Source: VGSG01 sp040756375 (GTDB lineage: Bacteria; Desulfobacterota; Desulfomonilia; Desulfomonilales; Desulfomonilaceae). Taken from it: DNA of 64,000 nucleotides. The position numbers and the translations under genes were made by a program. Below, in pieces: positions 1 to 9,072 of this stretch. How positions within the stretch are numbered: the first letter of the stretch is position 1; each line of letters begins with the position of its first letter. The notes beneath the pieces are model-generated. The model saw nothing but the letters and a program-made list of their open reading frames with translations. It did not search any database and had not been told where the DNA came from. The DNA lies in assembly GCA_040756375.1 (NCBI GenBank), contig JBFLZC010000003.1:1-64000 (forward strand). Reading direction: 5' to 3'.

Positions 1-83
1 CGGCCTCCGTGCCGGCACATTTTTCTTAAGAATATCAACCAGCTCGGGCCGGCAGGGACGCCGGCCCCTACCGGTCATCGTCA
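1..83 (-). repeat. dispersed repeat, copy 1 (partial at window edge)
   Basis: This segment is the reverse complement of a segment at about 24721-24833. Both share TTCTTAAGAA, followed by GTGCCGGCACGGAGGCCG or a close variant, and an arm with inverted GGGCCGGC/GCCGGCCC. The left end is cut by the window, so its full length is unknown. It is non-coding. Confidence 0.7.
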
Positions 84-186
84 AGTGCGGGCTGTCCAAG
101 AAGCCAAGAATTTTGGCAACCGGTATAATACCGAGGCGCTTTCAAGAAAGCGCCTTGGTAGAAGCTTCCCCGCTTGAATCACGCGA

Positions 187-215
187 AAAAGGGGACGCAC
201 GGTGCGTCCCCTTTT
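187..215 (-). terminator. bidirectional rho-independent-like terminator
   Basis: A perfect inverted repeat (AAAAGGGGACGCAC against GTGCGTCCCCTTTT) lies 22 bp after the stop of the Pro/Cys-rich gene on the minus strand. The A and T runs flanking the GC stem give a U-run on either strand. Confidence 0.8.
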
Positions 216-236
216 CGTATTCAGCAACTGATGATT

Positions 237-872
237 CTACCAGTAGGTGCCGAAGAGGTTATCCGACGCCGGACCTCCAGCTATCATCTTGGTCTTCTTG
301 GACTTCTTTGCTGAGAAGGGCACGAGCCGCGGGCCGTGTCCCCTGCCGAAACCAAAGGGCCGTGCGGGAGGAGGCGCCATGCCGTACCCGTACGGTGGCG
401 GGCAACCCGCTGGGCCGCAATAGGCCATAGCAGGCGCAGGACCGCAGTAAGGGGCAGGCGGCGGCATAAGGCACGGGGGCGGAGGAGCGGCGCAGAGGCT
501 CGGCCGACGGCACTTGTCTATAAGGCAATCCACCGCCTTAAACGGCAGCGCAATTGCGCCGGTGACCAGGTTCAGTGCACCCCTGCACAGACCCTCCAAA
601 GGACCCGGTCCGCATTTGGGTTTGTATGGAGGCGGCCCACACGGAGCGGGCGCGCACCCGGGCGGCGGGCAGGCCGGCGGAGGACATGCGACCATCGGCT
701 TCACCTTCATGGGAGGACAAGCCGGGGGAGCACACATGGGTGGAGGCGCATACATGACGGGCCCGCAGACCGGGGGCGGACACGGGGGGCCGCCTGCTGT
801 GGCAGGAACGATCCCCACCATTACCAGCAGCATCACCGCGGTCAGCACTCGTAAGAGAGTCGCTCTCTGCAT
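237..872 (-). CDS. Pro/Cys-rich exported protein of unknown function
   Basis: The 211-aa product starts with a clear Sec signal peptide (hydrophobic stretch about residues 7-23, ending ATAGG). Most of the rest is low-complexity Pro/Cys/Gly with repeated CxPPP, CAPP and CPPPxC units. A short ordinary stretch at about residues 85-120 could be a helix (LEGLCRGALNLVTGAIALPF). The C-terminus is basic (KKSKKTK). A strong Shine-Dalgarno (GGAGGG, 5 nt before ATG) supports the start. The many cysteines in an exported protein suggest disulfide cross-linking or metal binding in the envelope, but no family is recognised. It stands alone, with a terminator directly downstream. Confidence 0.75.
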   Translation of the reverse strand: MQRATLLRVLTAVMLLVMVGIVPATAGGPPCPPPVCGPVMYAPPPMCAPPACPPMKVKPMVACPPPACPPPGCAPAPCGPPPYKPKCGPGPLEGLCRGALNLVTGAIALPFKAVDCLIDKCRRPSLCAAPPPPCLMPPPAPYCGPAPAMAYCGPAGCPPPYGYGMAPPPARPFGFGRGHGPRLVPFSAKKSKKTKMIAGGPASDNLFGTYW

Positions 873-1061
873 GGAAACCCTCCTTCACTGAAAGGAGCGC
901 GGCGGCAACGGCCTTGATACTCACGCCCCTCGATTATTCATTGCACTTGGGAGGCATCATAATACCGGAAGAAAAAATCCGCTGTCAAGACAACAAATTA
1001 ACCAACTCATTTTGTTGGATTATGACGATTGCGAAAATTCCTGTCTTCCCGGAAGCCGCCC

Positions 1062-2420
1062 TTAGTCTTGCGGTTCTTCGAAGTCACCGGCCGGTGGGGC
1101 TTCGGGGCCAGGGGGCTTGGGAAATCCGACTCGGCCGCATCCGAAATCAAGTGAATTCACGGTTCCCAGATTCTGAACGACGCGGCTGAGGTAGGTATTT
1201 CCTTTGAGCTCCCATTCCCGGACCATCATCTCCAGGACGGGTTCATGGTTTGCATCAAAGGAGATTTTCCCGCGCAGGCCTCTGATGGTGCTCTCCTGGA
1301 GAGTATCGACGATCTTCCCGAGCGGAGCGTCTTCGCTTGTTTGGCGGACAGCGTGCGAGATCGCTGCTGCAATCTCGTACCCTTCGGCAAGTCTGGATGC
1401 CGACGTGATCCTTCGGCCGACCTTCTGTTTTGCCCGTGTCACCAGGTTCACCGGATCCTTGATGCTCGTCAGAGTGCGCACTCCCAGAGCATCTTTCCCG
1501 ATGTCAGTTAGGGGTCGGGGATATTCGGTCAGTGAATCCGGGCCGACGACCGAGATCTTCGAGGACTGGAATTCTTTGCGAAATGCCTTGAGAAATGGGC
1601 CGGATTGCCGGTCGGAAAACGCTGCATAGACGAAATCAGGCTCAGCTTTCTTAATCGCTTCAAAGAGTTTTGGGAAACCTGCAGGCCACTGCGACACCAT
1701 GACGCGTTCGGTGAAGAGCCCACCGGAACGCTCGAAGGTGTGAGCGAAGAAATCAGCCTGTTCATTCCCCAGCCAGTCATCACTTCCGGTCAAGAATACC
1801 TTTTGGCCTAGATTAGCCAGGGCCCAAGGAGCGAGAGGGCGAGAGGTCTGGTATGTGTTGGCGGTGAGCGAGAAGGTGTTGGGCAGGCAGAATTCACCGG
1901 CGACGAGTCGGACCGATGGATTCGTGACGAAAAGAACCGCCTCCACGTCCTTTACTGCCCGAAGGAGTTTTTCGTTCGCTTCCAGCGAGAACGGCCCTAT
2001 GAGGAACTGAATCTTTCGCTTGACCCCGAGGTATGCCAGGCCTTCAAGGGCTCCGCTCTCATCCGCTCCCACATCTCTCCGAATTGTTTCCAGGGTGAGC
2101 GTTTCATCAGCCTGTTCCTTGAAGTAAAGCTCAAAGCCTGCGAGCAGCGACGAAGCCTCTCCGGCCCATTGACCTTGATCGGAAAAAAGCAGCCCAACTC
2201 GAGCAATCTTCTTCTTGGAATGGGCGGGATTCACCCCCGCGGCGAGCATAAGCGCAGAAAGACCGGCTGCTGCAAGGAACCTGCGACGAGATGGATCGAT
2301 CGGCCTGTCATGTCGGGAGTTTCCCCCCTGCGCATCGGGTTTGCCGGGACGGTTCGGATGATCCTGGCCTGAGACGTCGTTCCCCGTCACCGGTTCCGGG
2401 AGATGATGAATCCGCGACAT
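1062..2420 (-). CDS. ABC-transporter-type periplasmic binding protein (LivK-like), Tat-exported
   Basis: The 452-aa protein resembles Leu/Ile/Val-type (PBP1-fold) receptor family ligand-binding proteins: VGLLFSDQG near the first strand, the IGPFS segment, and the FLTGSDDWLGNEQADFF segment typical of these lobes. The N-terminus has a polar stretch and then SRRRFLA at residues 44-50 with a hydrophobic core, which is a twin-arginine signal rather than a Sec signal. The start has AGGAG 4 nt upstream. The C-terminal 30 residues are Pro/Glu-rich. No permease or ATPase genes are adjacent, so the receptor is an orphan here. The ligand is not predictable; amides, amino acids or urea are usual in the family. 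Confidence 0.75.
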   Translation of the reverse strand: MSRIHHLPEPVTGNDVSGQDHPNRPGKPDAQGGNSRHDRPIDPSRRRFLAAAGLSALMLAAGVNPAHSKKKIARVGLLFSDQGQWAGEASSLLAGFELYFKEQADETLTLETIRRDVGADESGALEGLAYLGVKRKIQFLIGPFSLEANEKLLRAVKDVEAVLFVTNPSVRLVAGEFCLPNTFSLTANTYQTSRPLAPWALANLGQKVFLTGSDDWLGNEQADFFAHTFERSGGLFTERVMVSQWPAGFPKLFEAIKKAEPDFVYAAFSDRQSGPFLKAFRKEFQSSKISVVGPDSLTEYPRPLTDIGKDALGVRTLTSIKDPVNLVTRAKQKVGRRITSASRLAEGYEIAAAISHAVRQTSEDAPLGKIVDTLQESTIRGLRGKISFDANHEPVLEMMVREWELKGNTYLSRVVQNLGTVNSLDFGCGRVGFPKPPGPEAPPAGDFEEPQD

Positions 2421-3124
2421 GTGGCTCCTTGATGTGCTGCTTTGACTGCGCCGGCCGGCCTGTCTTTATCGCATCGGCACGGTCTTCGTGTCCGACGAAT
2501 CCTAGCCCAAACTCAGAGCGCTGTAAAGCAGTTGAAGAAGCGCTTCGGAAACCTGGGAGCTTTTGGAGGAGTAGCCGGGGCGTAGGGCGTTTGCCATAAA
2601 TAATGTTTGTTGAACCTTTCGAGATAGACCATCAGGGCGGTTCTTTATGGCGCGTTCCTTATCCGTCATTCCTGCGAACGGCCATGACCTATCGGTCACA
2701 ACGGAATATGAAGATGCTGCAATCGGGTCTGGTGCCATCCCGCGAGACGCATCCGTGCTTGCGCGTTATCGCTCGATTGCCCACGAGACCCTCGCCACCA
2801 GTTGATCCCTATGCTAACGACGTTCCAACGGACCAGACCCGCACGGATGAGCCTTCGGCACATCCGTGGCACCAAACAAGAGTTGCCTCGTCCATCGAGA
2901 GTGAACCATTTTCAGAGAAAAGCAGGAATTCAGTCCCGCGCAGAACGCGGGATGGACTCCGGATCGAGTCCTGGGTGACAGTACCTTTCTTGTTAGTCGA
3001 ACCGGAATTTGGGCAATCGTTGCTAGGAGTTGTTGGGGGGTCCGGGGAGCCCCGCGGGACGCGGGGTTGCAAGAAGGACCTCCCCGGAAACTCTTCGCAA
3101 AGCTCCCATGCTTGGCAGGCAGCT
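2421..3124. other. 700-bp gene-free interval with decayed repeats
   Basis: No convincing gene is seen on either strand. The interval holds degraded pieces of repeats found elsewhere: a GGTGCCACGGATG-type hairpin at about 2838-2875, a segment resembling the CCCGCGCGGAACGCGGG repeat at about 2930-2985, and a copy of the AGGAGTTTTTGG element at about 3024-3108. Confidence 0.6.
3024..3108 (-). repeat. TAGAAGCG/AGGAGTTTTTGG palindromic element (variant copy)
   Basis: It contains TAGGAGTTGTTGGGG, TCCGGGGAGCCCCGCGGGACGCGGGG and CCTCCCCGGAAACTC, matching copies at 19955, 22806, 24900 and 41043. Here the inner loop is replaced by a GCCCCGCGGGACGCGGGG palindrome, as in the 19955 copy. It lies just after the stop codon of the VIT/vWA gene. 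Confidence 0.65.
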
Positions 3125-5608
3125 TTACGCTTCGGGTAAGGGCTCGATCAGCCTGACCTGCGCGATCTTGGCCAATTCGAGCAGTTTCTTCACCTCCACC
3201 GACCCGATTACCAGCTTACCTCCGGTCGCTGTGAAGGAGATTGCGAAGCCCTTTTCTTTCAGTGCCTTCAGTACCGTCTCATTGGACTGGGCAAGCCAGA
3301 CCTGCACCGTGACTTTGCCGTCCTTCACCCGGATTTTATTCTTGGAAGTGTGTTGACCTTTCTCGACGGCTTCGATCAATGTTCGCAAATCATCGGCTAC
3401 TTTTTCCAGTCCCGGCACATCCTTTTCCTTATCTATGGATGCCGTTCGGTGGCCTTTCTGGGCATCTTTTAGTTCCAATTCATCTGCGGCCTGCGGTCCT
3501 GTCGTTCCTGCCCTACCCCTCTTCACCAAGGCTTCGCTTGGGGCGACCCCCTCCAGGCGCTTCGCGGCGGTGACAGAGGAGCCTAAGTAAGGCATGTAGA
3601 CTCGCTGCGAGCGCCCCGCAACCGGAAGCTGAGCCATAGGCGCAGAAGGAGCAGCCACGGTTTCTCCAAAAACCCCTTTGCGGCTTACTCCATCTGGCAT
3701 TTCGACCGGCACGGTTACGCGGACCGGTTTACCGTCAGTGGTGATTACCGCTTCCTCCACCGCAACGAAGCTCGTGAATTGGGTCATTATGCGGTGAGCA
3801 AGAGCTACCCGGATTACCTCTTCCTTTACTTCTGTCTTGGGGTTGCCTTGTTGGATGCCCATGAGGTCTTGATCCATGAGTGAATCCACCTTGGTACGGG
3901 CCCACAATGAAGCGACCGACGAGTTGGCGGTTTCCTTTTCCGGAAGAGTGACGTCGAGGACCTGCTCATACGGCTTTCCTGCTCGTAAACCCTTGAGGAT
4001 GACCTTGCCTTTTCCGGCTTTGGTATAACGAGCCTTGAAAACCAGAGGCTTCCTGTCCCAGAGATCCGACACTTGGGTGGGGAAAAGCTCTTCCAGCTTG
4101 ATTCCTTCGGTGGTTATGCTCATGTCAGTCAGGACCGGATTGGCTATTCGCTCATAGAATTTCGCGCCCACGTCCTGCCCGCGTGAGTTCAGCAGCACGT
4201 ATTCGACCTCCCCGCCTCCAAGCCTCGCCATATTGTCCAACAGGAACCGATTTACCGAATTGCCGGTGCCGAATGGAAACCACCTGCTGGTCCCACGGAG
4301 CTTTTGAACGAGGGATATGATCTCAAAATCATTTCCCACGTACCCATCGGTCATGAACGTGACGATCCGCAGTCTGTTCTCGGGTGCAGGAGTTTTGGCC
4401 ACGGCCTCCACCGCGGGTCCCATCCAAGTGCCTCCTCGGGCTTCCAGGGATTCCAAATAGCGCAGCGCCTTGGTTCTATTATCCGCGCTATTTTTTTTGG
4501 GCTCAGGGAAGAGCATTCTTACGCCCACGTTGAAATCGATGACATTGAAAGTGTCCTCCGGATTCATGTGCTCGATGAAGTATTTCATGGCCTCTTTGGC
4601 TTTGGCTAGGGGCCAGCCCGACTGGGAACCGGAGCAATCGATCACGAAAATCATTTCCTTGGGAGCAATCTGCTCCGGCTTGACACGCTTCGGAGGGATC
4701 ATAAGCACGAGCACGGAGCCTTCTTTGCCGTCCTTGTGAGCCAAAACACCCGACTTGACCTCATCGCCGGCCACCAGGTAGCTCAGGACAAAATCCTTGT
4801 TGGGGACTACTTTCTTGTTCTTGAGGGATACCGAAGCCTTAGTGCTGCCGCTACGTTCGATCGTGATTTCGTGGAGCTTGGACTCGATACCGAGGATCGA
4901 CACACCTGCATCAATGGCCACTTGCAGACTCAGGTCGTGTCCGGCGCGGGTGCCTTCCGGCGTCACCGGTGGGGTGATCCTGCTCGCATCAGGCACCTGG
5001 TCCGTATCGGAGGCCCAGCCTGTGCCGGTTTTCTCGCTGGGTTTGCCGGGGATAAATCTGGGTCCCACAACCATGGGAAACACGAATTTGAACGAGCCGT
5101 CGTCGTATGGGAGCACTTCGGAATAGTGGATCGTGATTTCCACCTTTTCGCCAGGCATAATGTTGGCCACGGATTGTGTGAAGATGTTCGGTCGCTCCTG
5201 ATCCAGCAGCGAAGCAACATGACCTCTGTCACGGGCACGCTCGTAGATCTGTCGAGCCTCTTCTCTGCGTTTGATCACCCCACGCACTTCTCGCTGTCCC
5301 ACCTTCATCAGCATGTCGTCCACTGCTGCTTCGGCCGACAGAGGGAACGTGTACACGGCTTCGATTTTCTTGTCCGTGGGGTTGTGGAACATCTGCTTCA
5401 CGGAAACTCGTGCGATGAATCCTGATATCTCCGCCTTGACCGCGGTGTGTTCCAAGGGGCAATCTTTGCCTGGTTTACCGTCCGGCTCGATAATGGTGAG
5501 GGAACCCTGACCGGGACGAGTTGCCTCAGGGCTGCCCCACGCGGTGGAAAAGAGCCCGGTGGAAACCAGTAGCGCGAGAGCCCACAAGCCTAAGCGTGTA
5601 ATTCTCAT
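3125..5608 (-). CDS. VIT and von Willebrand factor A domain exported protein
   Basis: An N-terminal signal peptide (MRITRLGLWALALLVSTGLF...AWG) leads into a VIT (vault/inter-alpha-trypsin inhibitor) domain at about residues 45-180. It contains the usual YTFPL and AxQIYERAR-like segments. A vWA domain follows, with an intact MIDAS motif DCSGS at residues 324-328, and then a long C-terminal region. The start used (827 aa) has GGAG 7 nt upstream; a start 30 nt further upstream exists but has no ribosome-binding site. Known VIT-vWA proteins mediate metal-dependent protein interactions at the cell surface, so an envelope scaffold or adhesion role is inferred. A repeat element follows the stop codon. 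Confidence 0.85.
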   Translation of the reverse strand: MRITRLGLWALALLVSTGLFSTAWGSPEATRPGQGSLTIIEPDGKPGKDCPLEHTAVKAEISGFIARVSVKQMFHNPTDKKIEAVYTFPLSAEAAVDDMLMKVGQREVRGVIKRREEARQIYERARDRGHVASLLDQERPNIFTQSVANIMPGEKVEITIHYSEVLPYDDGSFKFVFPMVVGPRFIPGKPSEKTGTGWASDTDQVPDASRITPPVTPEGTRAGHDLSLQVAIDAGVSILGIESKLHEITIERSGSTKASVSLKNKKVVPNKDFVLSYLVAGDEVKSGVLAHKDGKEGSVLVLMIPPKRVKPEQIAPKEMIFVIDCSGSQSGWPLAKAKEAMKYFIEHMNPEDTFNVIDFNVGVRMLFPEPKKNSADNRTKALRYLESLEARGGTWMGPAVEAVAKTPAPENRLRIVTFMTDGYVGNDFEIISLVQKLRGTSRWFPFGTGNSVNRFLLDNMARLGGGEVEYVLLNSRGQDVGAKFYERIANPVLTDMSITTEGIKLEELFPTQVSDLWDRKPLVFKARYTKAGKGKVILKGLRAGKPYEQVLDVTLPEKETANSSVASLWARTKVDSLMDQDLMGIQQGNPKTEVKEEVIRVALAHRIMTQFTSFVAVEEAVITTDGKPVRVTVPVEMPDGVSRKGVFGETVAAPSAPMAQLPVAGRSQRVYMPYLGSSVTAAKRLEGVAPSEALVKRGRAGTTGPQAADELELKDAQKGHRTASIDKEKDVPGLEKVADDLRTLIEAVEKGQHTSKNKIRVKDGKVTVQVWLAQSNETVLKALKEKGFAISFTATGGKLVIGSVEVKKLLELAKIAQVRLIEPLPEA

Positions 5609-5734
5609 GATCTTTCTCCGTTTCGCTTCCGCTGACATTGCATGGCCTGAATAGCTCGGCCTTTGACAGGAAATTCGCGGTCGGAGAAAAAACGTTACAG
5701 GCGCATTCCGAAATTGAGTTTGTAAGCTGAGGGA

Positions 5735-6559
5735 CTACACCGGCAGGGCTTGGCTTGAAGACGGCTCGGCTGGCGAGACTCGGGAGGGCACGTATTTGGA
5801 AAGGTCATCGATGATGCCGATAAGGCTTGACGAATTGGATACCTCGTAAGACTCGGCGATTTCCTGCGCGGCTTTCAGGAAATTCTCCACCACGTGGCCG
5901 GTGGCAGGATTGTGACCAGCGAGCTCCGCGTATAGTTCGGGCCGCTGCTTGAGCTGACAGGTCAACATCTCTGTTAGCTGGGAAAACCAGGCGCCGGATA
6001 CCGGCAAATGAGACTGTAGGTCGAAATCCATGTTCATGAGCGTCCTGCCGAAACAAAAAAGGAGCATGTGCCTGAAGACCTGCACAACAGCCATGAGTCG
6101 ATCGTGGACATCAGGATCGATCTCCACAACTCTTGCGCCCTGTCCTTCCAGGAAATCTCGATACCAGACAATCCACTTTTGGGTGCGGGCCGGGCAAACG
6201 AAAACGATCTGATTCTCCAAAGAGGCCGTGTCCGGGCCAAAGAGCGGGTGACTTCCGATGATCTCGCCTCTGGCGTGGCGCAGCATGGCTCGAATCGGCG
6301 CGGCTTTCACGGACGCGATGTCAATAATCGCTGCATCGGGACGTGTGAAAGGCCCCAAGGCTTGCATCAATTCCTCGACCGCAGGGATGGGCACTGCGAG
6401 CACAATAACGTCGTGTTTCGCGATGGACTCGTATGCAATGGGTCCCACGGCCTTGTCTGCGATTTCAACGCGATAGCCCGCGTCGGCAAATAGTCTGTGC
6501 ATCCGAGAGCCCATCCGGCCCCGGCCACCAACAATTGCTAAGCTTTCAGGACCACGCAT
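5735..6559 (-). CDS. tyrA: prephenate dehydrogenase (TyrA)
   Basis: This enzyme oxidatively decarboxylates prephenate to 4-hydroxyphenylpyruvate, the tyrosine branch. The 274-aa protein begins with the Rossmann dinucleotide motif IVGGRGRMG, has the HPLFGPD motif near the active site, and an all-helical C-terminal dimerisation half. GGRGRMG resembles the TyrA half of E. coli T-protein, but there is no chorismate mutase domain. The start ATG has GGAG 5 nt upstream; an adjacent GTG is less likely. It is last in the aroF-pheA-tyrA unit, 135 bp after pheA. No ACT domain is present, so direct tyrosine feedback is not apparent and control would come from the leader upstream of aroF. Confidence 0.9.
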   Translation of the reverse strand: MRGPESLAIVGGRGRMGSRMHRLFADAGYRVEIADKAVGPIAYESIAKHDVIVLAVPIPAVEELMQALGPFTRPDAAIIDIASVKAAPIRAMLRHARGEIIGSHPLFGPDTASLENQIVFVCPARTQKWIVWYRDFLEGQGARVVEIDPDVHDRLMAVVQVFRHMLLFCFGRTLMNMDFDLQSHLPVSGAWFSQLTEMLTCQLKQRPELYAELAGHNPATGHVVENFLKAAQEIAESYEVSNSSSLIGIIDDLSKYVPSRVSPAEPSSSQALPV

Positions 6560-6694
6560 CACAACTCCAGTATTCTAAGGTTCTTCCTTCTACGGGAGGT
6601 GGCGGGCGGAGGTTTGTAACACGCGAACAATGCCAACAACGATTCGTATCAAGGAACCTCTCTGTCGTTCACTCCGTATTTCCCGTGGAACCGG

Positions 6695-7882
6695 CTAGAG
6701 ACCCTCCGCCCTATTCCAAGCCATACTATTGGTGCACGGCTCTTCTGCTCCCCTTGATGCGGACATGACTGCGTCGAGAGAGAGAGCATTTCTGCCCGTC
6801 TGGTCACCTGCCGGGTAAGAGCCCAGCATTCTCAGCCGATTCACGCAGTGGGAGAATTCTTCCAGCGCGGCTTGGACACGCTCGTCGGAAACGTGGCCTT
6901 CAAAGTCTGCAAAGAAGATATATTCCCACGGCGTTTCTTTTGACGGCCGTGACTCAATTCGGGAAATGTTTACGCCCTGCTGAGAAAAGGGCGTCAAAGC
7001 CTTCAACAGCGCGCCGGGACGGTGAGGAGTGGAAAAGAGGATCGAGGTCTTATCCCTGCCGGTTGGCGCGTGTTCCTCATTTCCGAGCACGAGAAAGCGT
7101 GTCACGTTCGTGGATCGGTCCTGAATGTCGCGCGCAAGCACGTGCAGTCCGTGGAGGCGAGCAAGAGCCTCGTTGCCTACAGCGGCCGATCCGGGCTGGT
7201 CCGCGGCCTTTTTCGCGGCAACCGCGGTGCTGGACATCTGCACCAGGGGCCTAGCGGGAAGGTTTCGTGACAACCAGCCCAAGCATTGCCCCAAGGCCTG
7301 CGGATGCGACAAAACCTCTTTGATGCGGCTGAGATCCCGTTCGCTGGACATGAGCGCGTGGGAAATGCGGAGGTAAATTTCGCCGCAGATCTTCAAATCG
7401 CCGTCTGCCAACTGGTCCAGAGTGAGCCCGACCGAACCTTCGGTGGAATTTTCCACCGGCGCGACGCCGAAATGCGCGTGGCCGCTCTGCACGTCGCGGA
7501 ACACGTCTACGATGGAATCTCTTGGGAAGAATTCGCAGGAACGGCCGAAGTACTCGATCGCGGCCATGTGGGTGAAGGTGGCTTCAGGACCGAGATACGA
7601 GACCTTGAGAGGCTCCTGGATTGCCCGGCACGCGGCGATAATTTCGGTGAAGATGTGTTGCAAAGCTGAAGCTTGCAGCGGGCCCGTCTGACGGCGAGAG
7701 AGTCGCCCCAACACTGCTCGCTCTCGTTGCGCGTCCAACGCGGGCAAGCCGTTTGTTCGTTTCAGGCGACCGATCTCCTTGGCCTGTGCGGCGCGTTCAT
7801 GGAGCAGTCGAATGATTTCGTCGTCCAGCAGATCGATACGTTCCCGCATTCCGCGGATCATCTTCTCTTCCATTTCTACCAT
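6695..7882 (-). CDS. pheA: bifunctional chorismate mutase/prephenate dehydratase (P-protein)
   Basis: It converts chorismate to prephenate and then phenylpyruvate. Domains in order (395-aa numbering): AroQ-type helical chorismate mutase, about residues 9-90 (RERIDLLDDEIIRLL, RAAQAKEIGRLK); prephenate dehydratase, about 93-270 (SYLGPEATF, PVENSTEGSV, and the catalytic NVTRFLVLG motif at 259-267); ACT regulatory domain, about 285-365, with GALLKAL and ESRP, the phenylalanine-binding signature. The start has GGAGAGGG 7 nt upstream; a GTG 45 nt earlier is unlikely. The last about 30 residues are an extra tail. Phe allosteric inhibition is expected from the ACT domain. Confidence 0.95.
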   Translation of the reverse strand: MVEMEEKMIRGMRERIDLLDDEIIRLLHERAAQAKEIGRLKRTNGLPALDAQRERAVLGRLSRRQTGPLQASALQHIFTEIIAACRAIQEPLKVSYLGPEATFTHMAAIEYFGRSCEFFPRDSIVDVFRDVQSGHAHFGVAPVENSTEGSVGLTLDQLADGDLKICGEIYLRISHALMSSERDLSRIKEVLSHPQALGQCLGWLSRNLPARPLVQMSSTAVAAKKAADQPGSAAVGNEALARLHGLHVLARDIQDRSTNVTRFLVLGNEEHAPTGRDKTSILFSTPHRPGALLKALTPFSQQGVNISRIESRPSKETPWEYIFFADFEGHVSDERVQAALEEFSHCVNRLRMLGSYPAGDQTGRNALSLDAVMSASRGAEEPCTNSMAWNRAEGL

Positions 7883-7929
7883 CTCAAAACCCTCTCCCGA
7901 GCAGCATTCGTTGACCGAGACATCCACAA

Positions 7930-8826
7930 TTAAGACTCACGCTGAATCAAATTAGCCAGGGTGCTAAGCTCGTTCATCAGGTCGCGGAAACGCCGCGGGG
8001 TGAGTGACTGTTCGCCGTCGCACAACGCCTCGGCAGGATTGCAGTGCACTTCCACCATAATGCCGTCCGCACCCACCGCAAGGGCGGCACGGCAGAGCGG
8101 TCCCACGTACCGAGCTTTGCCCACCGCGTGGCTTGGATCCACAATAATAGGCAGATGGGTTCGCTCTTTGAGCACCGGAACTGCGCTCAGGTCCAGGGTG
8201 TTACGAGTGGCGGTTTCAAAGGTTCGTATCCCGCGTTCGCACAGGATCACGTTCCTGTTGCCTGCTGCAAGGATATATTCCGCAGACATCAGGAACTCGT
8301 CCAAAGTGGTCATGAGGCCACGCTTCAGAAGGATCGGCTTGTTGATCCTGCCTAGTTTCTTCAACAGGGAGAAGTTCTGGATATTGCGTGCTCCCACTTG
8401 GACGATGTCCGCGTGTTTCGCAATCAGCGGAATGTCTCCCGAATCCATCACCTCGGTCACCACCGGCAGGCCGGTAACTTCTCGAGCTCGAGCCAAGAGC
8501 TTCAATCCTTCCTCTTCCAGGCCCTGGAAGCTGTACGGTGAAGTCCGGGGCTTGAACGCGCCGCCCCTGAGGATAGCCGCGCCCGATTCCTTGACCGCCT
8601 TGGCTGTAGAAACAAGCTGATATTCGCTTTCAACCGAACAAGGACCCGCGATAACCACGAACTTTGGGCCGCCGATGAGCACATCTCCCACTTTGACAAC
8701 CGTTGACCTCGGATGCGTTGCGCGGCTAGCAAGCCGATAGGGAGGAAGCTGCCGGTTGTTACTCGGCGCAATCGGGATTGGCGGTAACGCCTGGGGTTCC
8801 AACATGACAGGGCAATCTCCGTTCAT
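7930..8826 (-). CDS. aroF: 3-deoxy-7-phosphoheptulonate (DAHP) synthase, type I-beta, without regulatory domain
   Basis: It condenses PEP and erythrose-4-phosphate, the first step of the shikimate pathway. This 298-aa protein shows the I-beta/KDOPS-like core: IAGPCSVES (metal-ligand Cys63), GGAFKPRTSPYSFQG, GARNIQNF, KRG, CERGIRTFET, VDPSHAVGK. It lacks the N-terminal ferredoxin-like domain carried by the second copy at 14516 and instead has a Pro-rich 45-residue N-terminus. The start ATG has GGAGG 9 nt upstream. An in-frame start further upstream would run through the leader hairpins and is rejected. It is first in the aroF-pheA-tyrA unit behind the attenuator. Without the ferredoxin-like domain it is probably not feedback-regulated in the Thermotoga manner. 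Confidence 0.92.
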   Translation of the reverse strand: MNGDCPVMLEPQALPPIPIAPSNNRQLPPYRLASRATHPRSTVVKVGDVLIGGPKFVVIAGPCSVESEYQLVSTAKAVKESGAAILRGGAFKPRTSPYSFQGLEEEGLKLLARAREVTGLPVVTEVMDSGDIPLIAKHADIVQVGARNIQNFSLLKKLGRINKPILLKRGLMTTLDEFLMSAEYILAAGNRNVILCERGIRTFETATRNTLDLSAVPVLKERTHLPIIVDPSHAVGKARYVGPLCRAALAVGADGIMVEVHCNPAEALCDGEQSLTPRRFRDLMNELSTLANLIQRES

Positions 8827-8853
8827 TTTCTTGGACCTCCTTCGATCGAAAAC

Positions 8854-8883
8854 AAGAGGCCATGGTGTCTGCCATGGCCTCTT
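8854..8883 (-). terminator. attenuator hairpin B, directly upstream of aroF
   Basis: A 12-bp perfect stem (AAGAGGCCATGG/CCATGGCCTCTT) has a 6-nt loop and is followed on the minus strand by GTTTTCG, 28 nt before the aroF ATG. Its GGCCATGG arms are identical to those of hairpin A, so the 3' arm of A can pair with the 5' arm of B and prevent both. Confidence 0.75.
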
Positions 8884-8893
8884 TAAAAGCAAA

Positions 8894-8920
8894 AAGGCCA
8901 TGGACTGTCTGCCCATGGCC
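8894..8920 (-). terminator. attenuator hairpin A of the aroF-pheA-tyrA leader
   Basis: A GGCCATGG/CCATGGCC stem is followed on the minus strand by TTTTTGCTTTT, a good intrinsic terminator. It begins 30 nt after the leader-peptide stop codon, the spacing expected for ribosome-coupled attenuation. Confidence 0.75.
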
Positions 8921-8949
8921 TCGTTGAATTCAGCTTATTTTCTTACGCG

Positions 8950-9024
8950 TCATTCACCTCGGGCGCACGGGCAGACAAAGGGAAAATAATAGTAGTAGCC
9001 GTAAAATCGCCCTAATCTGTCCAT
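8950..9024 (-). CDS. 24-aa leader peptide rich in Tyr and Phe (attenuation)
   Basis: A short ORF (ATG at 9024, TGA at 8950) encodes FYGYYYYFPF at residues 7-16, i.e. five Tyr and three Phe codons in ten. It lies between a promoter-like sequence and two terminator hairpins upstream of aroF, pheA and tyrA, the genes that make Phe and Tyr. By analogy with pheL and other amino acid leaders, ribosome stalling at the Tyr/Phe codons when charged tRNA is scarce should alter hairpin choice and allow transcription into the operon. The Shine-Dalgarno is weak (ACGGA). The role is inferred; the codons and hairpins are seen directly. Confidence 0.85.
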   Translation of the reverse strand: MDRLGRFYGYYYYFPFVCPCARGE

Positions 9025-9072
9025 GCTATCCGTCGGAAAATGCATGCTTACCGAACCTTTCGTTGGTGGCCA

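Noticed and set aside
2502..2738. 78-codon minus-strand ORF in the repeat-rich spacer
   Set aside because: No recognisable domain and no Shine-Dalgarno; it overlaps decayed repeats.
4736..5425. 229-codon plus-strand ORF
   Set aside because: Shadow of the VIT/vWA gene with no protein-like features.
8827..8916. N-terminal extension of aroF by 30 codons
   Set aside because: It would translate the two attenuator hairpins; the internal ATG at 8826 has a strong Shine-Dalgarno and matches the family start region.
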